A stretch of 64,000 nt of DNA, taken from NCBI GenBank assembly GCA_023393915.1, contig JAEXBS010000006.1:62001-126000 (forward strand). Direction: 5' to 3'. The DNA comes from Bacteroidota bacterium. Lineage in GTDB: Bacteria; Bacteroidota; Bacteroidia; Flavobacteriales; Weeksellaceae. Positions 51,138 to 60,559 of the stretch are shown here, piece after piece. The notes under the pieces were generated by a model. The model saw only the letters and a list, made by a program, of their open reading frames with translations, ran no database searches and had not been told where the DNA came from. The position numbers and the translations under genes are program-made. Each line of letters begins with the position of its first letter. Within the stretch, counting starts at the first letter, position 1.

Positions 51138-52367
51138 GTGGGTGTGAGGATAAAACATTGGTCATTTACAATATTATTGTATGTTTTTTTTCTGTTTTTA
51201 ATTGTGCAATCAAATAATTTATTTGCCAGTAATGTTATAAACATTCTAGATGTTGGAGCAAAAGGTGATGGTGTGACTGACGACACAAATTCTATTCAGC
51301 GTGCTTTGAATATCATTTCATTAAAAGGAGGAGGTACAGTTATCATTCCTACTGTTTCAAGTCACTACAAGATTAGTGAAACACTTTTTATTGGTTCTAA
51401 TACTAGACTTGAATTTCAAGACTCCTTTTTAAAGTTATATGATTATACATCTATAGGAACAGTGTTAATAAATCACGAAGGAAGTACAAATATTACAATT
51501 GTAAATCCAAAATTAGACGGTAACAATATATTTGCAGGTGGTACTGGTGAAAATGGAATAAGTTTTATTCATGGAGGATATGGTCGTGTTATTGGTGGTA
51601 TAATTAAAAATTTTAGAAGTGGAAATATTGCATTCAAACTTGGTGGAAAAGGTATTCAAGTTGAAAACAGGTCAGTAGACGATTTTGTTGTCGATGGAAC
51701 TAAAATATATAATTCAACCTTTGCTTTATCAACCCTTTTTAATATTAATGAAAATAAAAAGAACAATACAGGTATAAAAGTTACCTATAAGAATATTTAT
51801 GCGGAAAACTGTAGTGGTTTTTCTTTGATTCAGCAAGTGGATGGATTAAAGGAGTCTTCGACAAATCACAGTGTTTCGATTGAAAATTTTGTATCAAATA
51901 ATTGTGGTTTTAATGATGGAGTTTTTCAGTTTTCTAGAGCAAGAGGATTCCGTCTTTTAAATGGAATCGTAACCGGAAAGACACTTGTGGAGTCTATTTT
52001 CAGAGGTCGGCATAGCGAAGGATTCATTTCAAATATTAAAATATTTCAACCTGCACGAAGTATTATTGACCTTAGACCTGGAATTCATATACAAGCAACA
52101 ACCAAATCGGAGTCTAATCAATATTTTTTGAAATTATATAATGCATATACATATCTTTTATATTCAACCCCTGATTATACATATTCATTTAGGGAGCTCT
52201 TTAATAGTAGTATTACTGTAAATTCATATGCTAAATATAAAAAAGAAATTATTTTACCTCAAGCTATATTTCATAATTCTGTTTTAGTTTTCAATCACAT
52301 TTCTAAAGCTGATAGCTCTTATGTCGAATCAAAGGTTGGAGGTCTACTAGATTTATATCAGGAGTAG
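51138..52367 (+). CDS. Parallel beta-helix protein, pectate-lyase-like
   Basis: About 409 residues with a signal-like N-terminus (FTILLYVFFLFLIVQSNNLF). The opening motif INILDVGAKGDGVTDDTNSI and GGGTVIIPTVSSHYKISE define the Pectate_lyase_3/GH28-type beta-helix superfamily; later strands give the ladder (ILDVGAKG, NTRLEFQDS, ITIVNPKLDGNN). Start is GTG at 51138 or 51144. In capsule loci such proteins may trim or cleave the polymer (lyase, hydrolase, epimerase). No catalytic residues can be named by eye. Confidence 0.78.
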   Translation: MGVRIKHWSFTILLYVFFLFLIVQSNNLFASNVINILDVGAKGDGVTDDTNSIQRALNIISLKGGGTVIIPTVSSHYKISETLFIGSNTRLEFQDSFLKLYDYTSIGTVLINHEGSTNITIVNPKLDGNNIFAGGTGENGISFIHGGYGRVIGGIIKNFRSGNIAFKLGGKGIQVENRSVDDFVVDGTKIYNSTFALSTLFNINENKKNNTGIKVTYKNIYAENCSGFSLIQQVDGLKESSTNHSVSIENFVSNNCGFNDGVFQFSRARGFRLLNGIVTGKTLVESIFRGRHSEGFISNIKIFQPARSIIDLRPGIHIQATTKSESNQYFLKLYNAYTYLLYSTPDYTYSFRELFNSSITVNSYAKYKKEIILPQAIFHNSVLVFNHISKADSSYVESKVGGLLDLYQE

Positions 52368-52377
52368 AAGGTTAACG

Positions 52378-53793
52378 ATGAAAAAGAATTTAATTTATTC
52401 GCTGTCTAATATTACAGTTAATACAGTATATCCCTTACTTGTATTCCCCTATATTTCTAGAGTTTTAAGTATTGAAAGTATAGGTACTTACAATTATTAT
52501 AACTTGCTTTTTACTTATGTTGCTTTGTTTTCTTCATTTGGTATCAGTTTATATGCATCTAAAGAGATTGGTAGATTAAAAGATAATACGGAAAAAAAAA
52601 TTGGTTTAACTTATGAGCTTTTAAGCATTAGTGTTTTCAATGCAATAATATCTTTATTATTTATAGGTTTACCTATCGTATATTTCTCAGATAATGCAGA
52701 TTTTCCTATTGCCATACTATTTTGTATTATGATAGTTGCAAATTCCATATCAGTTGAATGGTTTTTTGTAGCAGTTGAGCAGCAAAAATTTATATTTTTT
52801 AGGAATATTTTTTTTAAAGTAATTTCCTTGATTTTGATATTCTATTTTGTAACTGATGATTCAGATCTTATTAAATACGTATCTATTGTTATACTAGGAC
52901 TACTTCTAAATGCACTTACTAATTTTATTATTCTAATAATTAAATCACCTACACGGCCTACTTTTAGATTGAATTTCACGCATTATAAAGGTTTAGTATT
53001 AATTTTTTTGGTAGAAGTGACTTACAGATATTTTGGTATGGGAGATGTAGCAATACTTGAAAAATATATTACTAGGAAGGAATTAGGGTTGTTTACTTTT
53101 GCATTAAGTGTCTATAATATAATTTCTTCGTTTTTGAAAATTATTGCTACAACTTTGCTTCCGAGAGTTTCATTTTTTATTAAGAATGAAAATTATGAAG
53201 GGATGTATATTCTTTTGAAAAAGAGTAATTCATTAATATTTTTCATTGGCTTGCCTGCTATTTTGATTTTGTTTTTTGGAGGCCATGATTTATCGGTTTT
53301 ATTTGGGGGAAGTAAATTTTATCAAGCGGGCGACATCCTCCTGTATTTTTGTCCTTTACTACTTCTGACGTCCATTATCAACACTCTGATTTTTCAATTT
53401 TTATATCCGCTTGGTAAAGTTAAACTAGTTGTATTGGTATATATCGTTTGTATTTTTATTAATATTTTATTAAACATATTTTTTATACCTAAATATTCCT
53501 ATTACTCCGTAATTATTAGTTCATTTATTTCTAATTTATTAGCAATGATTAGTTTCCTAATCGTTGCTAATAAAACTATCAATATTAAAAAGATATTTTC
53601 AAAAGATATTGGCAATTACTTTGTTTCTTTTCTGTTTTCATTTATTGTGATCTATTTTATTAATAAGTTAAAACTTGATCATTACAATATTTTCTCTATT
53701 TTCATAGGACTTTTAATTTATCTTTTATTTTTATATATATTGCGAGATAGATTTTTAATTGGAATAGTTAATACTTTAAAGAAAAAATTATGA
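52378..53793 (+). CDS. wzx: Wzx-type oligosaccharide flippase
   Basis: 471 residues with about 12-14 membrane segments and the RfbX/MATE-like opening LIYSLSNITVNTVYPLLVFPYISRV (split for length: residues 4-28). The IGRLKD, VEWFFVAVEQQKF and LGLFTFALSVYNIISSFL regions are typical. It moves lipid-linked repeat units across the inner membrane. Overlaps the next gene by 4 bp. Confidence 0.92.
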   Translation: MKKNLIYSLSNITVNTVYPLLVFPYISRVLSIESIGTYNYYNLLFTYVALFSSFGISLYASKEIGRLKDNTEKKIGLTYELLSISVFNAIISLLFIGLPIVYFSDNADFPIAILFCIMIVANSISVEWFFVAVEQQKFIFFRNIFFKVISLILIFYFVTDDSDLIKYVSIVILGLLLNALTNFIILIIKSPTRPTFRLNFTHYKGLVLIFLVEVTYRYFGMGDVAILEKYITRKELGLFTFALSVYNIISSFLKIIATTLLPRVSFFIKNENYEGMYILLKKSNSLIFFIGLPAILILFFGGHDLSVLFGGSKFYQAGDILLYFCPLLLLTSIINTLIFQFLYPLGKVKLVVLVYIVCIFINILLNIFFIPKYSYYSVIISSFISNLLAMISFLIVANKTINIKKIFSKDIGNYFVSFLFSFIVIYFINKLKLDHYNIFSIFIGLLIYLLFLYILRDRFLIGIVNTLKKKL

Positions 53794-55001
53794 AATTTAG
53801 TATAGTTTACTTTGGTGATATTCATGCTGTTAATGGAGTTAATTTTGTTACTAATTTTTTTGTGAAGGGAAAAGATTTGTTTAGTGACAATGGTGTAGAA
53901 ATGAACTATGTGTTTTCTAAGAATGGGATTACGGATTTAAGTAACATTAATGATATTCAAATAGGTAAACATATTGACTCATATAGACATAAATTCACTA
54001 GAACTCTTAGGCAAAATTTGGCTCAGCTATTACATTCCAAACATAGAATATTTGCTCAATTTAAAATTGTAAAGAATCTTATTGAGCCTGCGAGATGGGT
54101 TGTCCAAAATTATATAAATAAAATAAATGAGGAAGACTGTATTCTTTTTCAAGATATTTTAACAGCGTATTTCTATCTTACAGATAGGAACAGAAATTAC
54201 AAAGTGAAGACAGTCCTATTATTGCATTGTGATGTTGATGTTTATGAGCAGATATTTTTATCATACCCTTCAATTATTGGTAGTAAATTTGAGAATAAGT
54301 TACAGGAAATAAAAAGGGTAGTATATAAAGAAATTTCTACTGTTGTTTTTTTGTCTGAGAAAGCTTTATATCATAATCAATTATTATTAGAAGGTAAGTC
54401 GACATTTATTTATAATGGCATTGATGAAATCTCAGTGAAGTATTTGAATGATGATTTTTTTAACATCGTTTGCGTAGGATCTATTTCTGGTCGTAAAGGA
54501 CAGGAATTAATTATTAAGGCACTTAGTCAAATTGATAATAGAAGTAATATTAGATTACATATAATTGGATCAGGACCTAAATTAGAGGATTTAAAAGAAC
54601 TTACTGAATCAGTTGGACTTACTGATAATGTTGTTTTTTATGGAGTACGTAATGATATTCCAAAGCTATTAGAAAGTATGGACTTAATGGTACTTCCAAG
54701 TAAATCTGAAGGTATGCCCATATCGATTCTTGAAGGAATGCGACAAGGCATGTATATTCTTGCAACTAAAGTAGGAGCGATACCTGAAATGCTTACAAGT
54801 GATTTTGGTGATTTCATAGAAAGGAATCCAGACGATATAAAAGAAAAAATAGAAATGGTTTTTCGTTCTTCTGATGAAGAAATAAAAGAGTTCAAAAAAT
54901 CGGCTAGAAAATATTTCTTGGAGCATTTTACTCATGAAAAAATGATTGAAAACTACTCGTCACTTTTTAAAAGGCTTTTACATGATGAGAAAAATATCTG
55001 A
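53790..55001 (+). CDS. Family 4 glycosyltransferase
   Basis: 403 residues with GT-B fold. The acceptor half runs from IVYFGDIHAVNGVNFVTNFF, and the donor half has FNIVCVGSISGRKGQELIIK, LRLHIIGSGPKLEDLKEL and the E-x7-E motif in LPSKSEGMPISILEGMRQGM, which are GT4 hallmarks. It adds a sugar of the repeat unit at the cytoplasmic face; donor and acceptor cannot be told. It overlaps wzx by 4 bp. Confidence 0.92.
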   Translation: MKFSIVYFGDIHAVNGVNFVTNFFVKGKDLFSDNGVEMNYVFSKNGITDLSNINDIQIGKHIDSYRHKFTRTLRQNLAQLLHSKHRIFAQFKIVKNLIEPARWVVQNYINKINEEDCILFQDILTAYFYLTDRNRNYKVKTVLLLHCDVDVYEQIFLSYPSIIGSKFENKLQEIKRVVYKEISTVVFLSEKALYHNQLLLEGKSTFIYNGIDEISVKYLNDDFFNIVCVGSISGRKGQELIIKALSQIDNRSNIRLHIIGSGPKLEDLKELTESVGLTDNVVFYGVRNDIPKLLESMDLMVLPSKSEGMPISILEGMRQGMYILATKVGAIPEMLTSDFGDFIERNPDDIKEKIEMVFRSSDEEIKEFKKSARKYFLEHFTHEKMIENYSSLFKRLLHDEKNI

Positions 55002-56199
55002 GTTTATAATCTCTTCTAAAAATAACATTTTTGTTGATGATTACATGAATAGATTACTTTACGGTAATCAAAAAAGAAAATATACTGTAAGTCCTTCAAA
55101 TATAAATAAATATAGGAGAAAATACGATAAGACATTTCACATTATATACCCAGTTTTTATTTTACTTTCACCTGTTATCTCTGTTTTTAAGTTGACATAT
55201 GAATTTGTTAAATTTTCAATAAATAAATTAGCCTTAAAGCAAGGCGATATTGGAAATTCAAGTGATGTGATTTTGCTGACGACAAGGAATGCATTACGAT
55301 TCTTAGAAATACACGGTTTTGAAAATAGTAAAATTATAACAACACCTAGTTCACGGATTTTAGTCGATGATAAATTCAAAGATAAATGTATTTCAACATT
55401 GAAAATAGTGACTTTTAGAGGTCTGATCATGAACTATTTAAGTAGTTTAATAACTATTGGAAGTGTATGGTATCACTTTGGGTATCGTAATGTCATTTAC
55501 TCCGCTAATTCTTTTGAATGGTTTTTGATGTACGATGTAATTAAGATATTGAATGAAAAAGTTAAAACAATATTATTCAGTAATCAGAAAGATCGTTGGG
55601 CAATTTTATATGACCGTAACTTTAAAGGTCAAAAAGTACTTTTACAACATGGAACCAATATTATTAGAGTTCTTCCAAGTGATTTAGTGAAGCCATATCT
55701 TAATTTTATTCAAGAATATAATGTTTGGTCACTACAAATGCCGGTCAAATATAGAAGTATTAATACTTTATATGCTTTTAATGAGATTGAAGCCGATGTA
55801 ATGATTGATGGGGAGTTTGATAACAAACCAGATATAACAATCTTTATTGGCTACAGTCTGGTAATTAAACCATATCATCATCAAGTGGAAGATGAGAAAA
55901 GAGTACTCCTATTGATAGGAAATTCTTCGGTGTTTAATATTGAGGAGGCGTTTTTTATAAATAAATTATCAAAAGAAAAATTTCACTTATTAATTAAGCC
56001 ACATCCAAATTCAAATATTATAGATTATAGTTCTTATAACAAAGTGGCCACTTTAGTTAATTTTAATCCCGAAGTTGATATAGTCGTATCTTATAACTCC
56101 ACACTAGCCTATGAGTATGAATCATTAGGATATGCAGTGATTATTTATAAGGATTTAAACAACTTAAAGGAAATAGTTGAAAAATTAAATATTAGTTAA
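54982..56199 (+). CDS. GT-B-like protein with KPHPN motif
   Basis: About 405 residues. The second half contains KVLLQHGTNIIRVLPSD, LLLIGNSSVFNIEEAFFINK, LLIKPHPNSNIIDYSS and VDIVVSYNSTLAYEYESLGY. HG.N and KPHPN are common to capsule and teichoic-acid glycosyltransferases and polyglycerophosphate transferases of GT-B fold. A role as transferase of the nonulosonic acid or another sugar is plausible from its position between a GT4 and Wzy, but unproven. I start at ATG 54982 (TTG 54946 is upstream); it overlaps the GT4 gene by 20 bp. Confidence 0.7.
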   Translation: MMRKISEFIISSKNNIFVDDYMNRLLYGNQKRKYTVSPSNINKYRRKYDKTFHIIYPVFILLSPVISVFKLTYEFVKFSINKLALKQGDIGNSSDVILLTTRNALRFLEIHGFENSKIITTPSSRILVDDKFKDKCISTLKIVTFRGLIMNYLSSLITIGSVWYHFGYRNVIYSANSFEWFLMYDVIKILNEKVKTILFSNQKDRWAILYDRNFKGQKVLLQHGTNIIRVLPSDLVKPYLNFIQEYNVWSLQMPVKYRSINTLYAFNEIEADVMIDGEFDNKPDITIFIGYSLVIKPYHHQVEDEKRVLLLIGNSSVFNIEEAFFINKLSKEKFHLLIKPHPNSNIIDYSSYNKVATLVNFNPEVDIVVSYNSTLAYEYESLGYAVIIYKDLNNLKEIVEKLNIS

Positions 56200-56203
56200 A
56201 TCA

Positions 56204-57589
56204 ATGAATTTAAGGGATAAACTTTCATCAGTTTTTATTTTATTGGTATTATTTGTACTGATTTTTGAAGGAATAATAATATTCCAAGGTACCGCACTTG
56301 ATAAGGGTTTTTCTCAAATATTAATTATTCAACTGCTCATTATTTATTTATTTACTTTATATACTTCATTTAGAAAGTTTGGTTTGGGTAGTATATTTAC
56401 TCTTTTCTTACTATGTTTAGGTCTTTTCAATTTTCAAAAATTTTTTTGGGATTCAATTTTGAATCTGGATTTCAGACGAGCAGAATCATTGATTTCTATT
56501 AATTTATCGGAAATTGTTGTACAGAAAACATTATTTATTTATATAGTTTTTACAACTATTATATTTTTATCATATAATATTTTTACTAATAGAAGAGATG
56601 CTAGCAATGAAAGTATTTCAAATCTAGTTAGCGAACCTAAGTTGTATAGAATTGGTTTGATTATTTTTATTATTTTTTTACCATTTACCGCATTTAAAAG
56701 TTATTTGGAATTTATTGATTTATTTGGGAAATCATTTACTGAATATTATACAGAAGAATCAAGTTTATCTACCCCCCTTTATCTTAGATTATTTGCATTG
56801 ATGTTTCAGGTTGCTTATATGATTATATTAGCATCAATACCAAAACGACAGAATTATTTAATAATAAGTGGACTATATATTCTAACTATTGTGCCTTATT
56901 TATTGATAGGTTTGAGAGCCAATTTTGCTGTTTCTCTAATATTTATGTTTTGGTATTATATAAACATTTACAATATTAAAGTTCGTATTAAAAGATTAGT
57001 AGTTCCATTGATTTTACTCTTGTCCGTTCTTCAGCTAGTAGCAATAAAAAGGAATTTAAATGTTAACGATAGTATTTCTTTTTTTAAACTGATTCCGACT
57101 TTCTTGTACGATCAATCACAGTCAATGTATGTTCTAAGTTTATATATGCAGTATTACGATGATATTATTCACAATCAGTTTCCTTATCTACTTGATCCAT
57201 TAACGAGTTGGATGTATCCGTCGGGTCAAAGCTTAGAAGTTGTTAATAGTAGGAGTTCTCTTGGACATCACCTAACTTATTCATTAAGCCCAGGTTATTA
57301 CATGTCTGGAAGTTCGTTAGGTACTAATTTTATTGCTGAGCTTTATGAATTTGGTTTAATTGCGATTATTTTAGGTGCTGTGTTTTTTGCATATTTTATT
57401 TCAGCTTTTGAGAAATTGGTATTTAAAAAGCGAGTGTATTTGTTTTTGTCCTTAATTATTTTGCAATATTTTTTTATTGCTCCACGATCTGGTTTTTTGC
57501 CTAGTATATATTTTATTTTTAGAGTGTTATTGATTTATTATTGTATCCTTGTTATTTTTAGACTTTATAGTAGGAAATATTTTATATAG
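56204..57589 (+). CDS. wzy: Wzy-type polymerase
   Basis: 461 residues with about 11-12 membrane segments and a large loop (about 310-375) between two late segments, the classical Wzy layout. Segments include FILLVLFVLIFEGIIIFQG, LLIIYLFTLYTSF, VVPLILLLSVLQLVAI and FIAELYEFGLIAIILGAVF. Wzy sequences diverge strongly, so the call rests on topology and on its place with Wzx, Wzc and the glycosyltransferases. Confidence 0.85.
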   Translation: MNLRDKLSSVFILLVLFVLIFEGIIIFQGTALDKGFSQILIIQLLIIYLFTLYTSFRKFGLGSIFTLFLLCLGLFNFQKFFWDSILNLDFRRAESLISINLSEIVVQKTLFIYIVFTTIIFLSYNIFTNRRDASNESISNLVSEPKLYRIGLIIFIIFLPFTAFKSYLEFIDLFGKSFTEYYTEESSLSTPLYLRLFALMFQVAYMIILASIPKRQNYLIISGLYILTIVPYLLIGLRANFAVSLIFMFWYYINIYNIKVRIKRLVVPLILLLSVLQLVAIKRNLNVNDSISFFKLIPTFLYDQSQSMYVLSLYMQYYDDIIHNQFPYLLDPLTSWMYPSGQSLEVVNSRSSLGHHLTYSLSPGYYMSGSSLGTNFIAELYEFGLIAIILGAVFFAYFISAFEKLVFKKRVYLFLSLIILQYFFIAPRSGFLPSIYFIFRVLLIYYCILVIFRLYSRKYFI

Positions 57590-57942
57590 TATTGTAACTG
57601 TATTTATTTTTTCTCAAAAGCCAGTATAAATACAATTAAATCTTCTTCGGCAATAGATCACAAGGGCAGTTACAATCTTTTTTCGATTTCAATAGAATTG
57701 CCAATAAATGAATAAAATCTTATATTTTTGTGGTGCGGAAAAAATTAAATGTAGTACAACTAATCTTTTGCGAAACTATATTTAACAAAAAGCATTAGTT
57801 TTTTATGTGTATTTTTCCACTTTGTAAATACAAAAGACTTGCTTTGTATTATGGATTTCTGCGGTGAAAATAGATTTTCACTTTGTTAAAGTGGAAATTT
57901 TTACAATAAAAACTAAGTTAAAAAATATTAATTGAATTTCTT
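57590..57942. promoter_or_regulatory. Promoter and structured leader of the FucNAc module
   Basis: A TTG (57698-57700) and TATTTTTG (57723-57730) spaced 22 bp form a good promoter match, giving a leader of about 205 bases before the CapE gene. The leader holds AATACAAA/TTTGTATT (57827-57850), GTGAAAAT/ATTTTCAC (57864-57881), CACTTT/AAAGTG (57879-57893, followed by GAAATTTTT) and a long-range perfect 10 bp pair TTTCCACTTT/AAAGTGGAAA (57814-57823, 57888-57897). The last two exclude each other, as in an attenuator. Confidence 0.6.
57698..57730 (+). promoter_or_regulatory. Promoter, TTG-N22-TATTTTTG
   Basis: The -33 TTG at 57698-57700 and the -7 box at 57723-57730 are separated by 22 bp, within the range for Bacteroidota sigma factor promoters. 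Transcription would start near 57737. Confidence 0.55.
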
Positions 57943-58983
57943 ATGAAAAATCAAATTCGAAATAAAATTTTACTTGTCACTGGTGGTACTGGTTCTTTTG
58001 GAACTGCAGTTTTAAAACGTTTTTTAGAATCAGATCATTTTAAGGAAATTCGTATTTTTTCTCGAGATGAGAAGAAACAGGATGATATGCGTAATCTCTA
58101 TAGAAATGATAAGATTAAATATTATATTGGTGATGTTAGAGATTATGCAAGTGTAGAACCAGCAACTAGAGATGTAGACTATATTTTTCATGCCGCTGCC
58201 TTAAAGCAAGTTCCTTCTTGTGAATTCTTTCCAATGCAAGCCGTTAAAACCAATGTTGAGGGAACTCAAAATGTTATTCGAGCAGCTGCTTCAAATGAGG
58301 TTAAAAAGGTAATTTGCCTCTCCACAGACAAAGCAGCCTATCCCATCAATGCAATGGGTATTTCTAAAGCAATGATGGAAAAAGTAGCAGTTGCCGAGGC
58401 TAGAAATCTTAAAAATACCACTGTATGTCTGACTAGATATGGGAATGTAATGGCTTCTCGAGGCTCCGTAATTCCATTATTTTTAAATCAGATTCAGAAA
58501 GGTGAACCAATTACTATAACTGATCCTAATATGTCCAGATTCTTCATGTCCTTAGAAGATGCTGTTGATTTAGTTTTATTTGCTTTTGAAAATGGTAATC
58601 CTGGAGATTTGTTTGTTAACAAAGCTCCAGCAGGTTCCATTGGAGATCTCGCTAAAGCTTTAATTGAGCTTACGGGGAAAGAGGTGCCGGTGAAGATTAT
58701 AGGAACAAGACATGGTGAAAAGCTATACGAGACATTATGTACTCGTGAAGAAATGATAAAAGCTGAAGATATGGGAGAGTTTTACCGCATCCCAGCGGAT
58801 AATCGAGATCTAAATTATGCAAAGTATTTTTCAGAGGGAGAACAAGATGTTTCCAAAATTGAAGATTATCACTCGCACAATACAGAACAGCAAGGAGTAG
58901 ACGGATTGAAAAAACTGATTTCAACTTTACCTTTAATTCGAAAAGAAGTTTTTGGAGAAGATGTAATGCAATACCCTTATTAG
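57943..58983 (+). CDS. capE: UDP-GlcNAc 4,6-dehydratase/5-epimerase, CapE/FnlA
   Basis: 346 residues: NAD-binding motif ILLVTGGTGSFGTAVLKRF, then HAAALKQVPSCEFFPMQAVK, LSTDKAAYPINAMGISKAMM, RYGNVMASRGSVIPLFLNQI and a C-terminal segment with GTRHGEKLYETL. This is the first enzyme of UDP-L-FucNAc synthesis (CapE in Staphylococcus, FnlA in E. coli). It is followed by CapF and CapG genes, completing the pathway. Confidence 0.94.
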   Translation: MKNQIRNKILLVTGGTGSFGTAVLKRFLESDHFKEIRIFSRDEKKQDDMRNLYRNDKIKYYIGDVRDYASVEPATRDVDYIFHAAALKQVPSCEFFPMQAVKTNVEGTQNVIRAAASNEVKKVICLSTDKAAYPINAMGISKAMMEKVAVAEARNLKNTTVCLTRYGNVMASRGSVIPLFLNQIQKGEPITITDPNMSRFFMSLEDAVDLVLFAFENGNPGDLFVNKAPAGSIGDLAKALIELTGKEVPVKIIGTRHGEKLYETLCTREEMIKAEDMGEFYRIPADNRDLNYAKYFSEGEQDVSKIEDYHSHNTEQQGVDGLKKLISTLPLIRKEVFGEDVMQYPY

Positions 58984-58989
58984 ATTAGA

Positions 58990-59400
58990 ATGCGAATAAT
59001 AAGAGGGGGTAGCCACTTTGATGAAAGAGGTATTATTACTTACTGCAATGACTTTGATGCTTCACAGATAAAACGGATTTATACTATTGAAAACCATAGT
59101 ACTGAATTTATTAGAGGATGGCAAGGTCACAGAGTAGAGCAAAGATGGTTTGCCTGTATCGAAGGTAGTTTTTCAATTAAAGTTATTGAAGTTGATGATT
59201 TCAATACCCCATCAAAGTCATTACAACCATTAGTATTCAATATTGAGGATAGGACTTTGGATATATTGCATATTCCCCCTGGATGTATAACTTCAATTCA
59301 ATCAAATGAGTCTAAGAGCAAGCTGTTAGTAATGGCGGATTATGGTGTTGGTGAGATAGATGATGAATACCGATTCGATTTAGATTATTTTAGTAATTAA
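58990..59400 (+). CDS. Small cupin, WxcM/FdtA-like
   Basis: 136 residues with a single cupin fold: GGSHFDERGIITYCNDF, then FIRGWQGHRVEQRWFACIEG and LHIPPGCITSIQSNESKS. The GW.GH...RW.F...G segment is that of the sugar 3,4-ketoisomerase/WxcM-like group. It lies between capE and capF, where a similar small cupin gene occurs in other Bacteroidota sugar clusters. The exact reaction is unknown. Confidence 0.78.
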   Translation: MRIIRGGSHFDERGIITYCNDFDASQIKRIYTIENHSTEFIRGWQGHRVEQRWFACIEGSFSIKVIEVDDFNTPSKSLQPLVFNIEDRTLDILHIPPGCITSIQSNESKSKLLVMADYGVGEIDDEYRFDLDYFSN

Positions 59401-59419
59401 GAGAAAAACTATAACACAA

Positions 59420-60547
59420 ATGGAAAACAAATTACAAGTAGGAATTACAGGACAGAAAGGTTTTGTTGGTTCACATCTCTATAATACACTTGGACTTTAT
59501 CCAGAAGAATTTAGTCTAGTGGATTTTAAAAAAGAGTTTTTTGATGAGCCTAGTCAATTAGATGAATTTGTGAAAGAGTGTGATGTCATTGTCCATTTAG
59601 CTGCGATGAATCGTCACGAAAGTCAAGAAGTCATCTACCAAACGAATGTCGATCTTGCAACTAAACTTGTGCAATCACTTAAGAGAACTGAATCTAAGGC
59701 ACATGTATTATTCTCTTCATCATCTCAAGAAGAAAGAGATAACCTTTATGGTAAATCGAAAAAAGAAGGCAGAGAATTATTATTGAATTGGGCTAATGAG
59801 AATGGAGGGAAATTTTCAGGGCTAATTATTCCTAATGTTTTCGGACCCTTCGGTAAGCCAAACTATAATTCTTTTATCGCCACATTCTGTCATAAATTAA
59901 CACATGGAGAAACTCCTACGATTGATAATGACGGTAGCGTAAAACTCATCTATGTTGGAGATTTAGTTTCTGAAATCATCCAAAAAATAAGAAATTCAGA
60001 AACGGAGGAACAGTACATCGTACCTCATAGAGTAGAAAAGAAAGTTTCAGAAGTACTATCTAAATTAAATGACTATAAGGAACTATATTTCGATAACGGA
60101 GAAATTCCAACACTTAGTGATACATTTGACTATCAATTGTTTAATACTTTTAGATCTTATATTGACGAAAACGAGTTTTTTCCAAAGAAAATTACTCAAC
60201 ATAAAGATCCTCGCGGTGCATTTGTTGAAGTCATTCGTTTAGGAATCGGAGGGCAATGTTCTTTTTCAACCACTGTTCCTGGAATAACAAGAGGTAATCA
60301 TTTTCATACGAGAAAAATTGAACGTTTTGCTGTGATCAAAGGAAAAGCATTAATTCAGCTGCGAAAGATTGATTCAGCTGAAGTTTTAGATTTTTATCTT
60401 GATGGCGAAGAACCTGCTTACGTAGATATGCCGATTTGGTATACGCACAACATTAAGAATATTGGAGATGAAGAACTTTATACTATTTTTTGGATTAACG
60501 AACCTTACAATCCAGAAGATGCAGATACTTATTTTGTTGAAGTTTAA
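59420..60547 (+). CDS. capF: UDP-sugar 4-ketoreductase with cupin, CapF/FnlB
   Basis: 375 residues in two parts: an N-terminal SDR domain (VGITGQKGFVGSHLYNTLG, VIVHLAAMNRHESQEV, and NLYGKSKKEGRELLL with the Tyr-Lys pair) and a C-terminal cupin domain (QHKDPRGAFVEVIRLGIGG, TRGNHFHTRKIERFAVIKG). This two-domain layout is that of CapF/FnlB/WbjC. It catalyses the middle step of UDP-L-FucNAc synthesis. Confidence 0.94.
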   Translation: MENKLQVGITGQKGFVGSHLYNTLGLYPEEFSLVDFKKEFFDEPSQLDEFVKECDVIVHLAAMNRHESQEVIYQTNVDLATKLVQSLKRTESKAHVLFSSSSQEERDNLYGKSKKEGRELLLNWANENGGKFSGLIIPNVFGPFGKPNYNSFIATFCHKLTHGETPTIDNDGSVKLIYVGDLVSEIIQKIRNSETEEQYIVPHRVEKKVSEVLSKLNDYKELYFDNGEIPTLSDTFDYQLFNTFRSYIDENEFFPKKITQHKDPRGAFVEVIRLGIGGQCSFSTTVPGITRGNHFHTRKIERFAVIKGKALIQLRKIDSAEVLDFYLDGEEPAYVDMPIWYTHNIKNIGDEELYTIFWINEPYNPEDADTYFVEV

Positions 60548-60559
60548 AAATAACTAATA

